The notes: generated by a model not told the origin, from the sequence alone. Shown: positions 1 to 7,000, counted from the stretch's first letter. The stretch: 28,169 nt of DNA from Planctomycetota bacterium (GCA_023139715.1 JAGLNB010000008.1:1-28169); one strand, 5' to 3'. Translations and numbers: made by a program.

Positions 1-6
1 AACCAT

Positions 7-49
7 AAGGCCTCTGCTTATTTTTGATTATAGGCAGAGGTCTTTTTTT
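7..49 (+). terminator. Intrinsic terminator or attenuator just before the E2 gene
   Basis: Positions 7-17 pair with 34-44 over 11 bp (core CCTCTGC/GCAGAGG, one G-U pair) around a 16-nt loop. A T-run ends at 49, the classic Rho-independent form. It either ends a gene lying left of the window or acts as an attenuator. The next start codon is only 15 nt away, which leaves no room for a promoter between the two, so the downstream operon is probably read by read-through or from a promoter to the left. Confidence 0.85.
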
Positions 50-64
50 GCGCAAGGAATTTTT

Positions 65-1120
65 ATGAAAAAATATAGAGACAAAATAAAACTGGCAAAT
101 ATGCTGCTGGATGCTTTGGATAAACTCAAAATAGCCAGACTCCAACATATCCAGGGCAAGCTTGAGGATTTCAGCTTTAAATGCTCAGAAGTCACAAAAA
201 GCTCGAATATTTTCAACGCTGCCGTCAATAAAGGCTGGTTCAAATCAGCTGAAAAAATTAGGTCAAGAGTCAGCAGAAATCTTTGTGATTTCTCGCATCA
301 CCTGAATCAGTTTAAGGACATTATCAATAGCGATGAAACTAAATCGCAAAAGCTATCTGGCATTTTTGCAGACTTAAATCAGGTCGAGCAGGAATTCGGT
401 GAACTTAAATTTGACCTTAAAGCAAAAACAATTTCGGTAATAACTGATTCAATTGAATTGGACAGCATTTCACTTGGGCCATTTGAGATAAGGCTGTTTG
501 TTGATCAGATGAGCAAACTTTATAGCGATGCACCTTATAAAGCAATTGCCATTGAACCAAACCCAGCTGCCACCGACGATAATGTAACCCATCCACATGT
601 AAGTTCAGAAAACGTTTGTGAAGGCGACGGCCATATTGCAATACGCAGAGCAATTGAACAAGGCAGGCTGTGCGACTTTTTTACAATGGTGGTAAATATT
701 CTTCAAACTTACAACCCGGACAGCCCATATGTATCACTCGACGACTGGGAGGGAATCTCATGCTATGACTGTGGATATACAGTTGCCGGTGATGAGTGCT
801 ACTACTGTGAAAATTGCGAGCATGACTATTGCAGCAGTTGCAGCACCTATTGTCAGATTTGCGATACGACAATCTGCCTTGGATGTAGTTTTGAATGTCC
901 AGACTGTGAACAACCGGTATGTCAACATTGCACCGCTGTATGCACCGAATGCGAAGAAACAGTTTGTAAAAATTGTATTAACGAAGAAGGCCTTTGCCAT
1001 CAATGTCAAGAAAAACGAAAGGAACAAGAAAATGAAGAAAAGAAAGAAGAAACAGAAAAATCCCAAACCAGTCTTGAGGTTCAGTCCGACAGCGTGGGCC
1101 AAACTGCGGTTCTGTCGTGA
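65..1120 (+). CDS. E2-like (UBC) protein with C-terminal tandem Cys zinc repeats
   Basis: 351 aa; AAGGA lies 6 nt before ATG 65. Residues 1-115 are helical and unrecognised. Residues 118-228 read as a UBC/E2 domain: a strand region GPFEIRLFVDQM, then HPHV (177-180), a cysteine shortly after in NVCEGDG (C185, presumed thioester Cys), then a helix and NPDSPYVSLDDW. This matches the His-Pro-x-Val/Cys/NPxxP layout of E2 enzymes. Residues 247-306 are four perfect 15-residue repeats with Cys at positions 2, 5, 10 and 13 (CxxC-x4-CxxC), flanked by C233/C236 and C311/C314, then a Lys/Glu-rich tail. The repeats probably bind zinc and could play a RING-like E3 or substrate-binding role; that is inference. 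The JAB gene starts inside the 3' end of this gene. E2 call fairly sure; E3 role unproven. Confidence 0.82.
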   Translation: MKKYRDKIKLANMLLDALDKLKIARLQHIQGKLEDFSFKCSEVTKSSNIFNAAVNKGWFKSAEKIRSRVSRNLCDFSHHLNQFKDIINSDETKSQKLSGIFADLNQVEQEFGELKFDLKAKTISVITDSIELDSISLGPFEIRLFVDQMSKLYSDAPYKAIAIEPNPAATDDNVTHPHVSSENVCEGDGHIAIRRAIEQGRLCDFFTMVVNILQTYNPDSPYVSLDDWEGISCYDCGYTVAGDECYYCENCEHDYCSSCSTYCQICDTTICLGCSFECPDCEQPVCQHCTAVCTECEETVCKNCINEEGLCHQCQEKRKEQENEEKKEETEKSQTSLEVQSDSVGQTAVLS

Positions 1121-1757
1121 TATAACTGATAACGAAGTCGGCGGATTCGGTATTACCGAGGCTGATAATTTATTATTTGTAACAGATTTTGCATTGGTTA
1201 AACAAAAGGTCACTTCCATATCAATATCTTTTGAAGATGAATCTGTTGCTGATTTTTTCGAGGATCAGGTTGAGGCCGGCAGAGTTCCGGAGCAATTCGC
1301 GAGAATCTGGCTTCATACACACCCCGGTAGTTCGCCCGAACCAAGCATAACCGACGAGAACACATTCGCCAGAGTATTCGGAAGTTGCGATTGGGCAATC
1401 ATGTTTATTGTCGCACAGGACGGAAGCACTTATGCGAGATTGCGTTTCAATACAGGCCCGGGCGGTGAAGTAAAGATTCCTGTTTGCGTTGATTACAATG
1501 TGGGATTTGATGCAGCAGATTTTGATGAATGGAAAACTCAGTATTTAGACAACGTTGTCGAAGACGACATCTTCAATCTTTCAGGTAAATCAAAGAAATC
1601 TAAAACTGCTCAGTCAGAAGAAATCGGGGTTTTCGGAAGCCCTGAAGACCTTATGGAAGAACTTGAGCTAATGCACCCATCTGAAAGACAGGCCTTTATG
1701 GATGAATTAGCAGTAAGAAGTGATTTCTGGGATGAAAGTGAGGTGTTGTATGAATGA
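1032..1757 (+). CDS. JAMM/JAB-domain isopeptidase of the ubiquitin-like operon
   Basis: 241 aa from ATG 1032, which has AAAGGAAC about 8 nt upstream. The frame stays open further upstream, but that part only overlaps the Cys-repeat coding of the preceding gene and gives an implausible sequence. The resulting 89-nt overlap with the E2 gene is unusually long. The MPN/JAB domain covers about residues 15-150: catalytic Glu35 in NEVGGFG, then H95-x-H97-P with S105 and D108, a complete zinc-binding JAMM motif (HTHPGSSPEPSITD). The C-terminal third is acidic and unassigned. Known relatives trim ubiquitin-like precursors or remove modifiers from targets (BilC, Cap3). Beside E1 and E2 that is the likely job. 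The E1 start codon lies within its last codons. Confidence 0.88.
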   Translation: MKKRKKKQKNPKPVLRFSPTAWAKLRFCRDITDNEVGGFGITEADNLLFVTDFALVKQKVTSISISFEDESVADFFEDQVEAGRVPEQFARIWLHTHPGSSPEPSITDENTFARVFGSCDWAIMFIVAQDGSTYARLRFNTGPGGEVKIPVCVDYNVGFDAADFDEWKTQYLDNVVEDDIFNLSGKSKKSKTAQSEEIGVFGSPEDLMEELELMHPSERQAFMDELAVRSDFWDESEVLYE

Positions 1758-2403
1758 GAGATATTCACGACAAAAAGATATTGTACCACGAGAACGAATA
1801 CTCGATTGCAAGGCAACTGTAATTGGCGTCGGTGCAATAGGAAGACAGGTCGCCCTGCAGCTTACTGCGATAGGCGTGCCCTACCTGCAACTGATTGATT
1901 TTGACAGCGTCGAGGAAAGCAATATTGCAAGTCAGGGATATTTTGAAGATGACTTAAAACGCTTTAAGGTACATGCTACGGCAGATATATGTCATCAGAT
2001 AAATCCACAGTTGGAACTTTATACAATCGAAGAGCGATTCAAACGTTCAACTATCGTCGGTAATTGTGTTTTTGTTTGTGTAGATAAGATTGATACTCGT
2101 CGGTTGATTTGGGATGCGGTTAAGGATAAGGTTAGCTTCTTTGTCGACGGGAGAATGAGTGCTGAAGTCCTTCGGGTAATAAGTGCGTATGATGAAAGAA
2201 GCAGAGAGTATTATCCAGCGACGCTGTTTGCTGCTGATGAGGCTTATCGTGGAGCATGTACAGCGAAGACAACCATTTATTGTGCTAATATTGCAGCTGG
2301 TTTTATGCTGGCTCAATTTACAAAGTATTTGCGATTGTTACCGGTCGATACTGATATCCAGATTAATTTACTGGCTTCGGAAATTAATGTTGGTGAATCA
2401 TAA
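1750..2403 (+). CDS. E1-like ThiF/MoeB-family adenylyltransferase
   Basis: 217 aa from ATG 1750, preceded by GTGAGGTG and overlapping the JAB stop by 8 nt, so the two are translationally coupled. The E1/ThiF fold is clear: RYSRQ near the N-terminus (arginine finger region), nucleotide loop GVGAIG (26-31), LIDFDSVEESN (acidic ATP-binding and Asn residues, 48-58), and CVDKIDTRR. C170 (GACTAKTT) and C178 are candidates for a thioester cysteine; none can be assigned from sequence alone. It is short, just an adenylation domain with no second catalytic-Cys domain and no CxxC zinc pairs, as in compact bacterial E1s. Expected reaction: ATP-dependent adenylation of a ubiquitin-like C-terminus, then transfer to E2 C185. 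A terminator follows. Confidence 0.88.
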   Translation: MNERYSRQKDIVPRERILDCKATVIGVGAIGRQVALQLTAIGVPYLQLIDFDSVEESNIASQGYFEDDLKRFKVHATADICHQINPQLELYTIEERFKRSTIVGNCVFVCVDKIDTRRLIWDAVKDKVSFFVDGRMSAEVLRVISAYDERSREYYPATLFAADEAYRGACTAKTTIYCANIAAGFMLAQFTKYLRLLPVDTDIQINLLASEINVGES

Positions 2404-2412
2404 TACTAATAT

Positions 2413-2449
2413 AGCTTAGCAATGATTGAATTTATTGCTAAGCTTTTTT
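2413..2449 (+). terminator. Intrinsic terminator ending the ubiquitin-like operon
   Basis: A perfect 11-bp stem, AGCTTAGCAAT (2413-2423) with ATTGCTAAGCT (2434-2444), a 10-nt loop and a T-run to 2449. It starts 9 nt after the E1 stop codon. Confidence 0.93.
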
Positions 2450-2485
2450 ATTTGCCGTAAGCCTTTATAAACTTTGAACTGAAAT

Positions 2486-2555
2486 GGCCCCGCCAAGAAT
2501 CGAACTTGGGCATCGTCGGTGTAAACGACGTGTTCTGCCATTAGACTACGGGGCC
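2486..2555 (-). tRNA. tRNA-Val(UAC)
   Basis: Read on the minus strand, the acceptor GGCCCCG (2555-2549) pairs with CGGGGCC (2492-2486). The anticodon arm CGTCG-TTTACAC-CGACG gives anticodon UAC. The T arm is CCAAG-TTCGATT-CTTGG. The D arm is compact (GTCT, a 6-nt loop, AGAA) with a weak closing pair, and the whole gene is only 70 nt. CCA is not encoded. The 3' end faces the ubiquitin-like operon; the integrase gene lies on the 5' side. Confidence 0.93.
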
Positions 2556-2745
2556 GACAGAGGTGGTAGCATATTATGATTTTAAAATGTTTTGGTTATT
2601 TCGAGTGATATAGAAAAACTTAAATAGTTATGGCACTTAGACACAATAAGACCGTTATGGTTATTGATATAGCTACAGTGTAAGCGAATGAATATCGTAG
2701 ACCAAAACGGTTCAAACAATTAAATAACCAGAATCAAATAAGTTT

Positions 2746-3969
2746 ATGAAAAAACAGTATGGTCGATTGCCCAAGGGCGTAACGATAAAAGACCTCAAAG
2801 CAGGTTTGTCCCTGCGAAACCAAGAACGTATTGACGAATTTGTAAATTTCAAAAGAGGCTCTGTAACGGATAAGCGATTAACCCTTATTCATAATTCTAT
2901 GGTTAAATTTGCAGATTTACTGGAGATGGATTTTAATGGAGCTTCCAGAGATGATATTACCATAGCATGGAATACTATCTATTCATCAAAGCAGCTATCT
3001 ATCAAAACCAAGCAGGACGAATATCTTCATATCAGGCAGGTTTTTAAGCATTGGTTTGGCGATGATGAGGAATTTCCAAAAGTAGTACGAGGAATGAAAA
3101 GACCAAAAGGCAGAGGCCGGTTAATGTTGCCTGAAGAAATGCCATCTGAAGAAACTATTCATACCGCAATAAAGCTTTGTAGAAATTATAGGGATAAGTT
3201 TTTTGTGGCGTATCAGGGACTGGATGCAGGTGCCCGGCCAATTGAGTTAAGGCAACTCAAATGGAAAAAGTTAAAAAAAGACAGCCATGGATATTACTTT
3301 AATGTATGGATTGCAAAAGAATCTGGGGATTATGAAGAAAGGCCCATCAGGATTATTTATTCAGAGCCGTATTTTCTTGAATGGATGAGAAACTATCCAG
3401 GAGAAAGGATGGATGATGATTATGTGTTTTGCAGATTAGATGATCCAACAAAGCAAATTGCACATGATGCAATCACGTCTTTGTTTAGGAGATTGAAGAA
3501 AAAACTTGGGCTAAGGACTAAATTTTCTGCCTATGTTCTTCGGCATGCAACATTAACACGGATGGGTAAAAATCCAAATGTGCCGTTAGCCGTTCTTAAA
3601 AAATTTGCAGGACATACTCAGACTAGTACAATTACAGGTGAATATCAACATTATGGTGGAGACGATGTAAAAGAGATGCAATTAAATTATGCTGGCAAAA
3701 CAGCTGTAGAAAAGGAAAAGTCATATGAACTTAAAAAAATACCTATTAAATGCCCGCACTGTGATAAATCCAATCTCTGGGATGCCGAAATCTGTGGTTT
3801 TTGTAATTTCGCTTTGACTCAGAAACGAAATGTTGAAGTGGATGGATATAAGCAAAAGCTGGGAGTTTATGAAAAGCAAAACACAGAAATAGAAGAATTG
3901 AAAAATTTAATGCAAGTTTATGTTAAAAGGCTGAACCAACTTGAAAAAATTCAGGTAAGTATAAAATAA
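2746..3969 (+). CDS. Tyrosine recombinase/integrase with C-terminal zinc ribbon
   Basis: 407 aa. An N-terminal SAM-like core-binding region (about 30-125) is followed by a catalytic domain: Arg164 in AGARPIELRQLKW, R266/H267 in YVLRHAT, H290 in FAGH and the nucleophile Tyr300 in TGEYQHY. The first His of the usual HxLRH box is Tyr263 here, a tolerated but notable change. A zinc ribbon follows (C336/C339, C350/C353), then a coiled-coil tail. No clear Shine-Dalgarno precedes ATG 2746. It sits 190 bp from tRNA-Val, a common integration target, but on the 5' side of the tRNA, so the usual tRNA-3'-end arrangement does not hold within this window. Likely the integrase of an older or nested element. 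Confidence 0.88.
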   Translation: MKKQYGRLPKGVTIKDLKAGLSLRNQERIDEFVNFKRGSVTDKRLTLIHNSMVKFADLLEMDFNGASRDDITIAWNTIYSSKQLSIKTKQDEYLHIRQVFKHWFGDDEEFPKVVRGMKRPKGRGRLMLPEEMPSEETIHTAIKLCRNYRDKFFVAYQGLDAGARPIELRQLKWKKLKKDSHGYYFNVWIAKESGDYEERPIRIIYSEPYFLEWMRNYPGERMDDDYVFCRLDDPTKQIAHDAITSLFRRLKKKLGLRTKFSAYVLRHATLTRMGKNPNVPLAVLKKFAGHTQTSTITGEYQHYGGDDVKEMQLNYAGKTAVEKEKSYELKKIPIKCPHCDKSNLWDAEICGFCNFALTQKRNVEVDGYKQKLGVYEKQNTEIEELKNLMQVYVKRLNQLEKIQVSIK

Positions 3970-3996
3970 AAAAAGAAATATTTGTTGGAGTTGAAT

Positions 3997-4197
3997 CTAC
4001 TTAGGTATTCTTGGCGGCATGCTCGGCAAATCGCTCATATCGAAGTAGTCCCTAAGGCATCTCTCGCAACAGAAGAACAGTATCTTCTCTAAAGAAACAA
4101 AATCCTTCACGCCGATGACGCCTTCGTCAACTTTTATCGCGTCGACGCCAACATCAAGTTCTCGTCTGCAATTTGCACAATTTTTTTTATTTTCCAT
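3997..4197 (-). CDS. Small zinc-finger protein
   Basis: 66 aa. A CANC pair near the N-terminus and a second CCERC group about 35 residues later (FFCCERCLRDYF) form a likely single zinc site, treble-clef or MYM-like. The C-terminus is Pro-rich (LPSMPPRIPK). It is convergent with the integrase and monocistronic, and no strong ribosome binding site is visible. Function unknown; family not recognised with confidence. The spaced Cys pairs make a chance reading frame unlikely. Confidence 0.6.
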   Translation of the reverse strand: MENKKNCANCRRELDVGVDAIKVDEGVIGVKDFVSLEKILFFCCERCLRDYFDMSDLPSMPPRIPK

Positions 4198-4527
4198 GAT
4201 AACACATGAAAATTTTCTTTAAATAAGATTGAACTGATTTACCCTACAAATATCCAGAAGAGCTTTTTTTCGCCATATTTACAACCTATTGACTTATCAC
4301 TTTTTATTTCCAAACAACCAAAAGCTATTTAAAACCATGTTTACTGTTACTACTCCTAAATGATACTACTGTTGAGTAACGACAATACTAATTATATAAA
4401 ACGCAGAGCAAATCAGTTCATTTTCTATAAAGGATGGTATCGTTTTGGAAGTAACCAATTGGCTCATTTGCAGTTCACGTTAAGATGAACTGTGAGGAGA
4501 AACATTAGCCGGCTAGTGCACCTATGA
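4198..4527. other. AT-rich intergenic region with two dyads before the winged-helix gene
   Basis: 330 nt without a gene. The first 270 nt are AT-rich with no recognisable structure. The last 60 nt hold a palindrome (4471-4492), a GAGGAG string (4494-4499) too far from the start to act as a normal ribosome binding site, and a hairpin (4512-4539) that contains the start codon of the next gene. Confidence 0.6.
4471..4492. promoter_or_regulatory. Operator-like dyad upstream of the winged-helix regulator
   Basis: CAGTTCA (4471-4477) and TGAACTG (4486-4492) form a perfect 7-bp inverted repeat with an 8-nt spacer, about 36 nt before the start of a double winged-helix gene. Spacing and symmetry suit a dimeric winged-helix repressor, so autoregulation is plausible. 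It could also fold as an mRNA hairpin. Confidence 0.45.
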
Positions 4528-4539
4528 ATGCAAACTAGC
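4512..4539 (+). promoter_or_regulatory. Hairpin enclosing the start codon of the winged-helix gene
   Basis: GCTAGTGCA (4512-4520) can pair with TGC plus ACTAGC (4529-4539), leaving two bulged A residues. The loop and inner stem hold ATG 4528. It could restrain translation, and it separates the start codon from the GAGGAG string further upstream. Confidence 0.35.
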
Positions 4540-5103
4540 AATGTATACGAATGGATAAAGAAGGAAGAAAGTCGAAGGAAAATACTGATGACGATAAAGC
4601 AGCCTTTAACTGGTAAGCAGATCGGCAGAAGAACAGGTATACCTATAGATACTTGTAGCTATGTCGTTGCGAAGCTTGTGACCAAGGGCATGTTGACCTG
4701 TCTCAATTCTGAGGCAAGGAACAGCCGGTTATACTGGCTTACAGAACTTGGCATACAATGCCGAAAAAGGTTTCATCAGGATTTGGGCTTAGCGTATGAA
4801 GAATACGACTTGCCAAGTATAGACTGGTCTCTTTACGGTTGGATGTGTTTTAGTCATCGTTCAATTGTGATGAAAACATTAACGATACCAATGCAGCCAT
4901 CAGAGATTAAGAGGATGATAAGGAAGAGAAAAACAGGAATGAAGATTAGTGCCAACAACATCAGGGACGTTGTAAAGCTATTGCTGGAAAAAAGAATCGT
5001 GCAAAAAGTGTTTGTCAGAAAAAAAGCCCATCCGCGATACGAGCTTACCAATTCAGGAAATCAATTCCGACAACTTCTAATGCAATCTGAAATGTCTTTC
5101 TGA
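4528..5103 (+). CDS. Double winged-helix transcription regulator
   Basis: 191 aa. Two winged-helix units are visible. Residues about 15-75 include TGKQIGRRTGIPIDTCSYV (recognition helix), then a wing ending RLYWLTELG. Residues about 110-185 include a helix-turn-helix after SANNIRDVVKLLLEK and the wing HPRYELTNSG. The protein is Lys/Arg-rich throughout. An in-frame stop lies immediately before ATG 4528, so no earlier start is possible. The two dyads upstream suggest self-control. It resembles MarR/ArsR-like or archaeal-type winged-helix proteins; the exact family is unassigned. Position near the integrase suggests control of an integrated element. Confidence 0.65.
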   Translation: MQTSNVYEWIKKEESRRKILMTIKQPLTGKQIGRRTGIPIDTCSYVVAKLVTKGMLTCLNSEARNSRLYWLTELGIQCRKRFHQDLGLAYEEYDLPSIDWSLYGWMCFSHRSIVMKTLTIPMQPSEIKRMIRKRKTGMKISANNIRDVVKLLLEKRIVQKVFVRKKAHPRYELTNSGNQFRQLLMQSEMSF

Positions 5104-5149
5104 TAATTCAGTTTAATTCTATTTAATAGCTGTTTCTTTGTTGTTGGAT

Positions 5150-5545
5150 ATGTCAAAATTTACAAAATCTTTAGAAAAGAAAGCCGAGTTTATAGCATCA
5201 GTCCCAAAGCGAGAACAATGGGACAAATCAATCCCATCAATAGTTCGCAGGGAGATAGCCCTGACTGTTGACCAGATAGAACGGCTTAGGGAACAACATG
5301 ATAAGCAATTTCGCCGATTGCTTCGCATCGAGTGCTATGTGGATACTGATTTAATGCAGTTAGAACAGCGTCAGCCAAGATATGTGCCGTACCATTTCCC
5401 GGAAAAAGAAAAGTTTAAGCAGAGATTATTTGAGATTGAGAAGGAGCGAATAAATTTGAGTTTGAAACTGGAAGAAAAGACGCGGGGGCTTGAGGATAAG
5501 TTGTTGAGCTTAGTGAATCGGTGTGAGGTAATGGAACTAAGTTAA
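5150..5545 (+). CDS. Coiled-coil protein of unknown function
   Basis: 131 aa from ATG 5150; in-frame TTG codons just upstream are possible but have no better ribosome binding site. The protein is strongly helical and charged: a first segment with IERLREQHDKQFRRLL and a second with EKERINLSLKLEEKTRGLE, separated by a Pro/Tyr-rich stretch (QPRYVPYHFPEKEKF). Two helices in a hairpin coiled coil are likely. No signal peptide, membrane segment or catalytic motif is visible. It begins 46 nt after the winged-helix gene and is probably co-transcribed with it. Family not recognised. Confidence 0.55.
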   Translation: MSKFTKSLEKKAEFIASVPKREQWDKSIPSIVRREIALTVDQIERLREQHDKQFRRLLRIECYVDTDLMQLEQRQPRYVPYHFPEKEKFKQRLFEIEKERINLSLKLEEKTRGLEDKLLSLVNRCEVMELS

Positions 5546-5701
5546 AAGATGAGGGAGAGTGTCTGATTATGAAAGCATTTTCCATGGAGCCAACCAAACC
5601 ACTATTGCAATCCCATCTCTATTCCACTCAGGAAAATGGGGTATTTTTAAGGCAACAGGCTTAGATGACAAAACGTCTGAGCCTGTACTTGATCATATAA
5701 A

Positions 5702-5884
5702 TTAATGTTGTCTAGAATCTCTTTCTTCCTCATGATCATAAAGACCAACTCTCCCTGAATTATGAAGAACTTCATTCTCCTCTTTGTCCAACCTTCCGCC
5801 AAGAGATGTACATAAAAGGAGCACATAAAGCACTCTCAAAATTGTTACTGCTAGGGAAAGTTTTGCCAAACGTTTTACTTTCAT
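5702..5884 (-). CDS. Possible small secreted or membrane protein
   Basis: 60 aa from ATG at 5884. A basic N-terminus (MKVKRLAK) is followed by a hydrophobic helix LSLAVTILRVLYVLLL and then a polar acidic tail (DKEENE, YDHEEERD), the form of a signal anchor or small type II membrane protein. No Shine-Dalgarno is visible, in keeping with the neighbouring archaeal-looking gene. The frame extends further upstream only through a Pro-rich stretch encoded by the G-run. Function unknown; it may be a chance frame. Confidence 0.35.
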   Translation of the reverse strand: MKVKRLAKLSLAVTILRVLYVLLLCTSLGGRLDKEENEVLHNSGRVGLYDHEEERDSRQH

Positions 5885-5906
5885 AAAATCTAAAAAAGGA
5901 TTTTTT

Positions 5907-5978
5907 GGGGGGGGCGAGTGCGTACGCCCCAACCGAAGTGAGAATGCAACGTGGCGGAAGGAGTTTCTAATCCCAAAA
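5907..5978 (+). other. GC-rich structured element after a G-run
   Basis: An eight-G run (5907-5914) passes into GGGGCG(N8)CGCCCC, a 6-bp hairpin. A GC-rich stretch with GGCGGAAGGAG follows. It stands out sharply from the AT-rich surroundings. It could be a structured RNA leader or a repeat-element edge; no known RNA family is recognised. Confidence 0.3.
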
Positions 5979-6043
5979 AAAATTCAAAATCTCTCGCGGT
6001 AGGAAGGTTAGTCATCCCAGTAGATTAGGGAAATACGCGATAG

Positions 6044-6053
6044 TTTTATAAAA
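6044..6053 (+). promoter_or_regulatory. Archaeal-type TATA box candidate
   Basis: TTTTATAAAA is centred about 32 nt before ATG 6081. In an archaeal promoter this would start transcription within a few bases of the ATG and give a nearly leaderless mRNA, which fits the absence of a Shine-Dalgarno. In a bacterium it could simply be AT-rich sequence. Confidence 0.35.
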
Positions 6054-6080
6054 TATGGCTTGCTGTAGATAACATTACAG

Positions 6081-6830
6081 ATGAAGTTCAATGTATTCAA
6101 AAGAAAAACTCCAGAAAGAAAGATTCCAAAAAAGATTATTGAAGGAGCGGAAAAAGGACAAGAGTCAGTATATCTAAAATTTCCCGGAGAAGATATAATT
6201 GATGTATCTGCAAAAGCGGATTCTAGAAATGTGGTTATGGATGGAGAAAAGATAAAGAGATTGTTAAAAAAATATAAGAGTGATTCTTTTTCGTATTTGC
6301 ATACGCATCCTTCTAAGAATTATGCAGCTTTTCCTGGGACAAATGATTTAAATTCTTTTTTAAAAACTAAACAAATAAAGACTATGTTTATTGCCCAGAG
6401 GGATGATGAAAGTGGGGAAGTTCAGGGATATTTTGTTCTTAAAAAAACGAAAGAAACTCCTGTTGAGACTATATTTTTAACTGAACTAGCCATAGATCAC
6501 TACAAAAATAGGACAATCGGAAGAATACCTTTAGAGGGATTAAAAGAATTATCTGAAGAATATAAATTACTTTATAGACATGTTCCTTCAAGGGGGTATA
6601 AATTGGACGCAAAGAGTAGGAATAGTTCTTTTAAGTTCATTGAAAATACTAACTTAGAAACAAAAGTAACCTCAATAATTGTGGTAAGTGCTCTAACTTT
6701 AATCTTTCTCTCACCTCATCTAACGGGAAACGCAATTACAAATTTAACGGCTAAGATTTCAAGTATAATTGGAGCTATCTTATTTTTTATTGGAATAGTT
6801 GGTTTGTATTTTTGGTTCAAGAAGAGATAA
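6081..6830 (+). CDS. JAB-like domain protein with C-terminal membrane anchor, DPANN-like
   Basis: 249 aa. Residues 15-125 resemble an MPN/JAB fold: strand SFSYLHTHPSKNYAAFPG carries H74-x-H76-P, followed by PGTND (D89). The usual Ser of the JAMM motif is replaced (Gly86 or Thr87), and Asp lies two residues further from HxHP than usual, so metal binding is likely but activity uncertain. A charged linker follows, then two hydrophobic helices (about 193-213 and 224-246) joined by SPHLTGNAITN. A TGN-x-I stretch beside a membrane helix reminds me of DPANN archaeal membrane proteins; that is recollection, not a search result. Very low GC, a TATA-like box and no Shine-Dalgarno set it apart from its neighbours. 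Not part of the ubiquitin-like operon at 65-2403. Confidence 0.65.
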   Translation: MKFNVFKRKTPERKIPKKIIEGAEKGQESVYLKFPGEDIIDVSAKADSRNVVMDGEKIKRLLKKYKSDSFSYLHTHPSKNYAAFPGTNDLNSFLKTKQIKTMFIAQRDDESGEVQGYFVLKKTKETPVETIFLTELAIDHYKNRTIGRIPLEGLKELSEEYKLLYRHVPSRGYKLDAKSRNSSFKFIENTNLETKVTSIIVVSALTLIFLSPHLTGNAITNLTAKISSIIGAILFFIGIVGLYFWFKKR

Positions 6831-7000
6831 TTAGTTGTCATATCTTTTTTATTGGAATTACATTGACTTTCTACGCCTAGGTAGTTTAGAATCGCTTGTT
6901 GAATGTTGGAGGCTTCTTTTAGGGACTTTTCTTTTTCTGTATGCACAAAAAACTACGTGCTATAGATTAAGCATGCATATGAATGAGTAAGGAGCTTGTT

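Larger units (their letters stand above)
5546..6080. other. Gene-poor AT-rich region with hairpin and GC-rich element
   Basis: Holds a possible 31-residue reading frame (5569-5664, ATG to TAG) after a GAGGGAG string; a 10-bp hairpin (5656-5665 with 5676-5685, one G-U pair) overlapping its stop, without a T-run; a possible small minus-strand gene (5702-5884); an eight-G run opening a GC-rich structured stretch; and a TATA-like box before the next gene. Composition differs from the flanking bacterial operons. Confidence 0.5.

Noticed and set aside
729..1031. N-terminal extension of the JAB gene frame
   Set aside because: It lies over the Cys-repeat coding region in another frame and gives a protein unlike the JAB family. 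The start at 1032 has a ribosome binding site and leads straight into the domain.
758..1219. 153-residue minus-strand frame
   Set aside because: Antisense to the E2/JAB genes, Phe-rich low-complexity stretch; a shadow.
2486..2555. Direct repeat of the tRNA-Val 3' end as an attachment site
   Set aside because: Looked for a second copy near both integrases and found none; a copy beyond the window cannot be excluded.
6716..6946. Minus-strand frame reading EKEKSLKEASNIQQAILNYL
   Set aside because: Could be the tail of a lost transposase, but starts at GTG just after a stop, runs into the JAB-like gene and has no family match I can support.
6831..7000. Thiamine or other riboswitch before the ABC importer
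   Set aside because: NMT1-like proteins suggest thiamine precursors, but the conserved TPP-riboswitch strings are not seen.
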